Assembly (NCBI RefSeq): GCF_018141185.1
Contig: NZ_CP058560.1
Coordinates: 1,488,001 to 1,552,000 of the forward strand
DNA length: 64,000 nt
Source: Methanobacterium alkalithermotolerans
GTDB taxonomy: Archaea; Methanobacteriota; Methanobacteria; Methanobacteriales; Methanobacteriaceae
Reading direction: 5' to 3'
A program made the position numbers and the translations under genes. Numbering within the stretch: position 1 is the first letter of the stretch; each line of letters begins with the position of its first letter. The notes beneath the pieces are model-generated. The model saw only the letters and a program-made list of their open reading frames with translations, was not told the DNA's origin and ran no database searches. Below are positions 60,238 to 64,000 of the stretch, piece after piece.

Positions 60238-60368
60238 TTTGGTTACTACTTGGCTATTATTTATTATTTTTATTGGAAATAATTCTTTGTATCAAAATCA
60301 TTCTTTTAGTAAACTTTGGTTACTATAATAAAGAAGTAATTTATAATATATAAATGTTTCGGTAACTA
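60238..60368 (-). promoter_or_regulatory. cdc48 promoter with repeated TAGTAACC-like motifs
   Basis: On the minus strand a strong TTTATATA box (60347-60354) precedes cdc48; transcription should begin near 60322. TAGTAACCAAA occurs exactly at 60315-60325 and 60238-60248, with a near copy (TAGTTACCGAA) at 60358-60368 just upstream of the box. The middle copy is part of an inverted repeat (TAGTAA/TTACTA, 60307-60325). These may be operator sites of a stress regulator. Confidence 0.5.
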
Positions 60369-60469
60369 TTAATAACATGTCATAAAATTTATAATTAAAA
60401 CAAATTTTGAGATTCATATATATGAAAATAGCTAATTTAACTTAGTATAATATAAAAAAAATCGATAAG

Positions 60470-61774
60470 CTACCTTATTTTAGCTCCAAAACCTTTAATC
60501 AGTTTTTCCACTTCTTTAATTTTAGTTCTCTCCAGAACTTTAATTCGAAATGTCATGCTGATCATTCCTTCATTAATAGGGGGGCCCTGATAGGTATCAA
60601 GGATCTTTACCTGGATTATTCCGTCTAAACTTTCTAAAACTGAAGAAATAACTTTTGAATCACTTGAATTGGGAAAAACTGCAGAAATGTCATATTCTCT
60701 ACTATCCTGGTTATTTATTTTCCAATTCCACATTTGTTTTGAATCGAGGATTTCAATATTGGAAATTTTAAGCATTATATTCCGTTTTCCTGTTTTCAAA
60801 AGGAGAAAATCCGGTTCAAGAGATTTTAAAATACCAATATGGACTTTACCAGAATATATATGCCTTAATCCTACTTCTTTACCAATTGATTTTTTTAATA
60901 TAATTATTTCTTGATTTAAAGCAGATATGGCTTTATCTGATCTTCCCAGAGCTGCTTCCAGATCATTAAGATTTTTAGCAGCTGAACTCATAGCTTCAAC
61001 AAATTTATCCTGGTTTTTAACATCTAAATCCTTTTCTAAATCCTTAACCGTCTTTATAAATGCACTGCGAGCTTTATTAGCGTATTGGTTTTGTGTCTGG
61101 ATGGAGTAAGCCAGATAAGGATTCTGAGCCACTATCCGGGATATGGTATCCACCATCAAATTATAAATAGGACTGGCAAATTTACGGGATTCTTTCACAT
61201 TAACTTCCAGCTTTTCAATGGTAGAAGCAATAGAAATATAGGCAAAATGAGTTAATACCTGCACCACGCTCATCATTTCATCATGCTTTTTCGGGGTGGT
61301 AACTAAAACTCGAACTTTTTCATCTTCAAGGAAATCTAAAACCCTTTTAAACCAGCCATTTTTTTGCAAAGGGGTTAAAACAACTACCTGGCCTTCCAGA
61401 GAGCGAATACGAGGACCAAACATGGGATGGGTTGGTAGAAAGTCCACCCCTTCTTTAATTAAATCTTGCATTAAATAGGAGGGCATTTCTTTTACAGAAG
61501 TAACATCCATAATTAGGGAACCTTTTTTCAGGGAAGGGGCTACTTCTCTAATCACATATTCAGTATGTTCTATTGGTACGGCAATAATCACCACTCTACA
61601 TTGAGAAGCTGCTTTTTTATTATCGGGACAATATTCCACTCCTATTTCACGGGCAATTTTAGTCCCGAAATCAGAATCACGACTGGTAATAACAATTTCA
61701 AATTTTTTTGATTTTAAATACTGGGCAATCCACCTTCCCAGCCCCCTGGTACCACCTATAATCGCAATCTTCAT
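60470..61774 (-). CDS. tyrA: Prephenate dehydrogenase with C-terminal extension
   Basis: The 434-residue protein has an NAD(P) Rossmann start (IAIIGGTRGLGRW), VIIAVPIEHTEYVI, LIMDVTSVKEMP and LPTHPMFGPRI, the TyrA dehydrogenase signature, then about 160 residues beyond the core including a coiled helix and a ferredoxin-like C-terminal segment (YDISAVFPNSSDSKV, MISMTFRIKV) that may be an ACT-type regulatory domain. It makes hydroxyphenylpyruvate for tyrosine. ATG at 61774 follows GTGAT and is preferred over GTG 61783. No other aromatic gene is adjacent except the distant chorismate-lyase-like gene. Confidence 0.88.
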   Translation of the reverse strand: MKIAIIGGTRGLGRWIAQYLKSKKFEIVITSRDSDFGTKIAREIGVEYCPDNKKAASQCRVVIIAVPIEHTEYVIREVAPSLKKGSLIMDVTSVKEMPSYLMQDLIKEGVDFLPTHPMFGPRIRSLEGQVVVLTPLQKNGWFKRVLDFLEDEKVRVLVTTPKKHDEMMSVVQVLTHFAYISIASTIEKLEVNVKESRKFASPIYNLMVDTISRIVAQNPYLAYSIQTQNQYANKARSAFIKTVKDLEKDLDVKNQDKFVEAMSSAAKNLNDLEAALGRSDKAISALNQEIIILKKSIGKEVGLRHIYSGKVHIGILKSLEPDFLLLKTGKRNIMLKISNIEILDSKQMWNWKINNQDSREYDISAVFPNSSDSKVISSVLESLDGIIQVKILDTYQGPPINEGMISMTFRIKVLERTKIKEVEKLIKGFGAKIR

Positions 61775-61832
61775 TTTTATCACAATTTAATAATATTATT
61801 ATAATCATGCAATTAAATAGTTTATAGGGCTC

Positions 61833-62195
61833 CTAGTAACCGGGACCATCTCTGGCAACTTTAGTAGCTATATATCCTCCCAGGGCCCCTAGAGCCATGC
61901 TCAATAAACATATTAATGTCAATCCCACTAAAAAACCTCCAAAATCAAAGTTTACCAGTCCTGAAACTCTTGAAGGCAATTCGGGATTTACTATAAACCC
62001 GTAGGAGAAAAATAAAACTCCTAAAATTAAAGAAGCAATTAACCCTACTGCGGTACTCCTTTCTTCATAATTAGTTAGATAAGTGGCTAAAAATCCAGTA
62101 AAAGTGAAGGTGAAAATCGCATCTAAAAAAATCGAAAGAATAATTCCGGCAATAATACTCATGAAAACTGCAAAAGTGGAACTTTGATTGGCCAT
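61833..62195 (-). CDS. Small integral membrane protein (DUF5518-like)
   Basis: The 120-residue protein has four hydrophobic segments: about 8-30, 48-68, 85-105 and 107-118, with the pattern AVGLIASLILGVLFFSYGF and FLVGLTLICLLSMALGALGGYIA. It has no signal or extracellular domain. A glycine-rich small-residue pattern resembles four-helix DUF5518-like proteins common in methanogens. Function unknown. Start ATG follows GGAGT; the next gene downstream is tyrA. Confidence 0.65.
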   Translation of the reverse strand: MANQSSTFAVFMSIIAGIILSIFLDAIFTFTFTGFLATYLTNYEERSTAVGLIASLILGVLFFSYGFIVNPELPSRVSGLVNFDFGGFLVGLTLICLLSMALGALGGYIATKVARDGPGY

Positions 62196-62448
62196 AGCGA
62201 CATTACTCCTGTTTTAAATCATATAAAACTTAAGTGGTACAGAATAAATTAGGGTTCTTATAATATAGTTATATTAAATCTAAGCTTAATATTTAAGTTG
62301 TGATATGAGGTTATAAAAATACTTTTAAAACTCGAAATTACTAAATTATTAATAAAGATTATTCAAAATAATAAATGCCTTTAAATTAACATTATTTAGC
62401 TAATTATAAAGAAATGGATATTTAAAATTTGCTACAGGGGGCATTATA

Positions 62449-63510
62449 ATGCGAATTACTTATCAGGATAAAAAAAGAGGAATCATAGAACTGATGCCTG
62501 AAACCCTGGATGATTTATGGCACTTATCACATATAATTGAAGAGGGAGACGTATTATCTTCAAAAACAACTCGTAGAATTCAGGATACTACTGGAGATAA
62601 ATTAAGAAGTGACCGTGGAATAAAAAAAACGTTTTATTTAGGGATACGCGTAGAAATCATTAATTTTCATATGTATACTGGTCAATTGCGAACCACAGGA
62701 ATCATTGTAAAAGGTCCAGAGGATTTAATTCCTTTAGGGTCTCACCATACTCTGGAGATAAAATTAAATGTCTCCATACGTATAAAGAAAAATAAATGGA
62801 GTAAATGGACTCTTAAAAGACTAAAACAAGCTATAGAATCTTCGAAAAAGTTATCTGCTATAATACTGGTTCTGGAAGATGATGTGGCCGACATGGGGTT
62901 AATTCGCCAATATGGGGTGGAGTATTATGGTCCTATTGTGGGGAATATATCTGGAAAAAGAATTGTAGAAAAAGATAGAAGAAAAAATGTGATTAATTTT
63001 TATGAAAAGATTGTTGAGGCCCTGAAAAAATTTAAAGAAGTGCAGAATTTGCTTATTGCTGGTCCGGGATTTGTTAAAAGTGATTTCTATTCTTATTTAA
63101 AAGAAAAATATCCTGAAATTGCAAAAAATTCTATTTTGGAGAGCACTGGAACTGGGGGCAGGGTAGGAATATCTGAAATTTTAAAAAAAGGCACCATAGA
63201 GAAGATGACTTCTGAAAACCGTGTGGCAGGGGAAATGAGATCGGTAAACAAAGTACTAGAAAAAATAGCTAAATCATCCCCTAAAGTAGTTTACGGTAAA
63301 AAGATGGTTATTAATGCAGTAAATGCTGGAGCTGCAGAGGAATTACTTATTCTGGATAAAATGGTGCGCCAGGAAAACATGGAAAAGACCATGGACATAG
63401 TGGAAAATATGAAGGGCAAAGTTACCATGGTAAGCAGTGAACACGAAGGCGGAAAACAACTGGAGGCTCTAGGTGGAATGGCCGCACTTTTGAGATATGG
63501 TATCAACTAA
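62449..63510 (+). CDS. pelA: mRNA surveillance protein pelota
   Basis: The 353-residue protein has an N-terminal Sm-like domain (LDDLWHLSHIIEEGDV; GIIVKGPEDLIPLGSHHTLEI), a central domain (LVLEDDVADMGLIRQYG) and a C-terminal eRF1-like domain (MVSSEHEGGKQLEALGG). It lacks the GGQ of release factors, as pelota must. With aEF1A/ABCE1 it rescues stalled ribosomes. Start ATG follows GGGGC. Divergent from the membrane-protein gene at 61833. Confidence 0.96.
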   Translation: MRITYQDKKRGIIELMPETLDDLWHLSHIIEEGDVLSSKTTRRIQDTTGDKLRSDRGIKKTFYLGIRVEIINFHMYTGQLRTTGIIVKGPEDLIPLGSHHTLEIKLNVSIRIKKNKWSKWTLKRLKQAIESSKKLSAIILVLEDDVADMGLIRQYGVEYYGPIVGNISGKRIVEKDRRKNVINFYEKIVEALKKFKEVQNLLIAGPGFVKSDFYSYLKEKYPEIAKNSILESTGTGGRVGISEILKKGTIEKMTSENRVAGEMRSVNKVLEKIAKSSPKVVYGKKMVINAVNAGAAEELLILDKMVRQENMEKTMDIVENMKGKVTMVSSEHEGGKQLEALGGMAALLRYGIN

Positions 63511-63597
63511 AAAATCGAAAATAAATAATGAGGGATACTAATCATGTCCTGAAAATTTTTTAAAGGCCGGACTATAATTAATTACAGGTTAAATAAA

Positions 63598-64000
63598 ATG
63601 TATAACGCGATTATAGGAGCATTAATTTTATCAACATCACTAAGTATTATTCTGGCTTTGATATTGACTAAACTGGGAGAAAAAAACCGGGCTGGAAATT
63701 TATATGTGATGGTGCGGGGAGGAACTCCTCGAGCAGTTGGTTTAGCACCATTTATAACTTTACTATTATTTTTACCATACCCTTTTAAAGACTTAGTGGC
63801 AGTAATGGGTATTTTGGCCTTTTTAGACGATGTTTTAGGCAGAAAAAAATCATCCAGAATCCCGGTAGAATGGGGTCAGATTTTCCGGGGGATGGGTATG
63901 ATACTGGTTGTGATTATAGGTTATCCCTATCTGGGAATAGCAGCTATACTTGTGGCTTTAATGATTCAACCCATGAATATTGCAGATATGCAGCCGGGAT
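63598..64000 (+). CDS. MraY-like glycosyl-phosphate transferase, N-terminal part (cut by window edge)
   Basis: The first 134 codons encode three or four membrane segments with GGTPRAVGLAPFI, AFLDDVLGRKK and MNIADMQPG, which parallel the GTPTMGG, FxDDxxK and NxxDGLDG loops of MraY/WecA-type polyprenyl-phosphate sugar-phosphate transferases. Methanobacteriales have such relatives linked to pseudomurein precursor synthesis; that role is a reasonable inference. ATG at 63598 begins the hydrophobic N-terminus; no strong ribosome binding site is seen. It follows pelA by 87 bases and extends past the window. Confidence 0.72.
   Translation, partial: MYNAIIGALILSTSLSIILALILTKLGEKNRAGNLYVMVRGGTPRAVGLAPFITLLLFLPYPFKDLVAVMGILAFLDDVLGRKKSSRIPVEWGQIFRGMGMILVVIIGYPYLGIAAILVALMIQPMNIADMQPG

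Overview
The window is an AT-rich archaeal chromosome segment from a methanogen of the order Methanobacteriales, most likely Methanobacterium or a close relative. The evidence is archaeal information-processing genes (TBP, Orc1/Cdc6, FEN1, prefoldin, eIF6, RNase P Rpp21, pelota, L31e, L39e, L18Ae, S3Ae, S19e, PDCD5, STT3/AglB), methanogen cofactor genes (MptE-type pterin kinase, AksA-type homocitrate synthase with an aconitase-family partner, His-type Thi4), GGTGA/GGAGGT ribosome binding sites and TTTATATA promoters. The gene order (RtcB, archease, second Cdc6; later L31e, L39e, PDCD5, S19e) resembles, from memory and unchecked, the MTH1584-MTH1640 part of Methanothermobacter thermautotrophicus. 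I see no mobile element, CRISPR array, prophage, tRNA or rRNA.

Layout. 1-20.6 kb is almost wholly minus strand: two surface-carbohydrate genes, ThrE exporter, YkgJ, an ASCH-TPR fusion, a radical SAM activase, HisC, a UDP-GlcNAc/glycolysis block (gamma-CA-like, GlmU, GlmM, ApgM), a TIGR00297 membrane protein, S3Ae, small redox and methyl-transfer genes, methylthioinosine/adenosine phosphorylase, RtcB with archease, and Orc1/Cdc6. 20.7-31.4 kb has mixed strands: MptE, a class V aminotransferase, an acetolactate-synthase-like enzyme divergent from acetyl-CoA synthetase, a dUTPase-like enzyme, a DJ-1/PfpI protein, a tautomerase, a sensor kinase and a methyltransferase. 31.5-36.6 kb is a dense translation operon read from RNase P Rpp21 down to FtsY. 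36.8-47.7 kb holds AK6/Fap7, Thi4, an Obg/DRG GTPase, a CBS protein, AglB, topoisomerase I, a small zinc protein, SerB with a long coiled coil, and TBP. 48.2-53.7 kb is a plus-strand run: a basic coiled protein, a CYTH enzyme, AksA, the aconitase-like subunit, a chorismate-lyase-like protein and FEN1. 53.7-62.2 kb returns to the minus strand: SF1 helicase, DUF2119, AhcY, Cdc48, prephenate dehydrogenase and a membrane protein. Pelota and a cut-off MraY-like transferase close the window.

The genes are mostly housekeeping. I did not find a new multigene system. The most unusual observations are small: a dUTPase gene whose conserved N-terminus has no ATG/GTG/TTG start and apparently begins at ATA; two short ORFs each broken by one extra base in a homopolymer; a perfect 10-bp-arm palindrome in front of acs; repeated TAGTAACC sites in the cdc48 promoter; a DUF2119 protein carrying an aspartoacylase-like metal and catalytic residue set; and an uncharacterised PP-loop ATPase inside the ribosomal operon. 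Genes shorter than about 60 codons (L39e and the broken ORFs) were found by reading the DNA directly.
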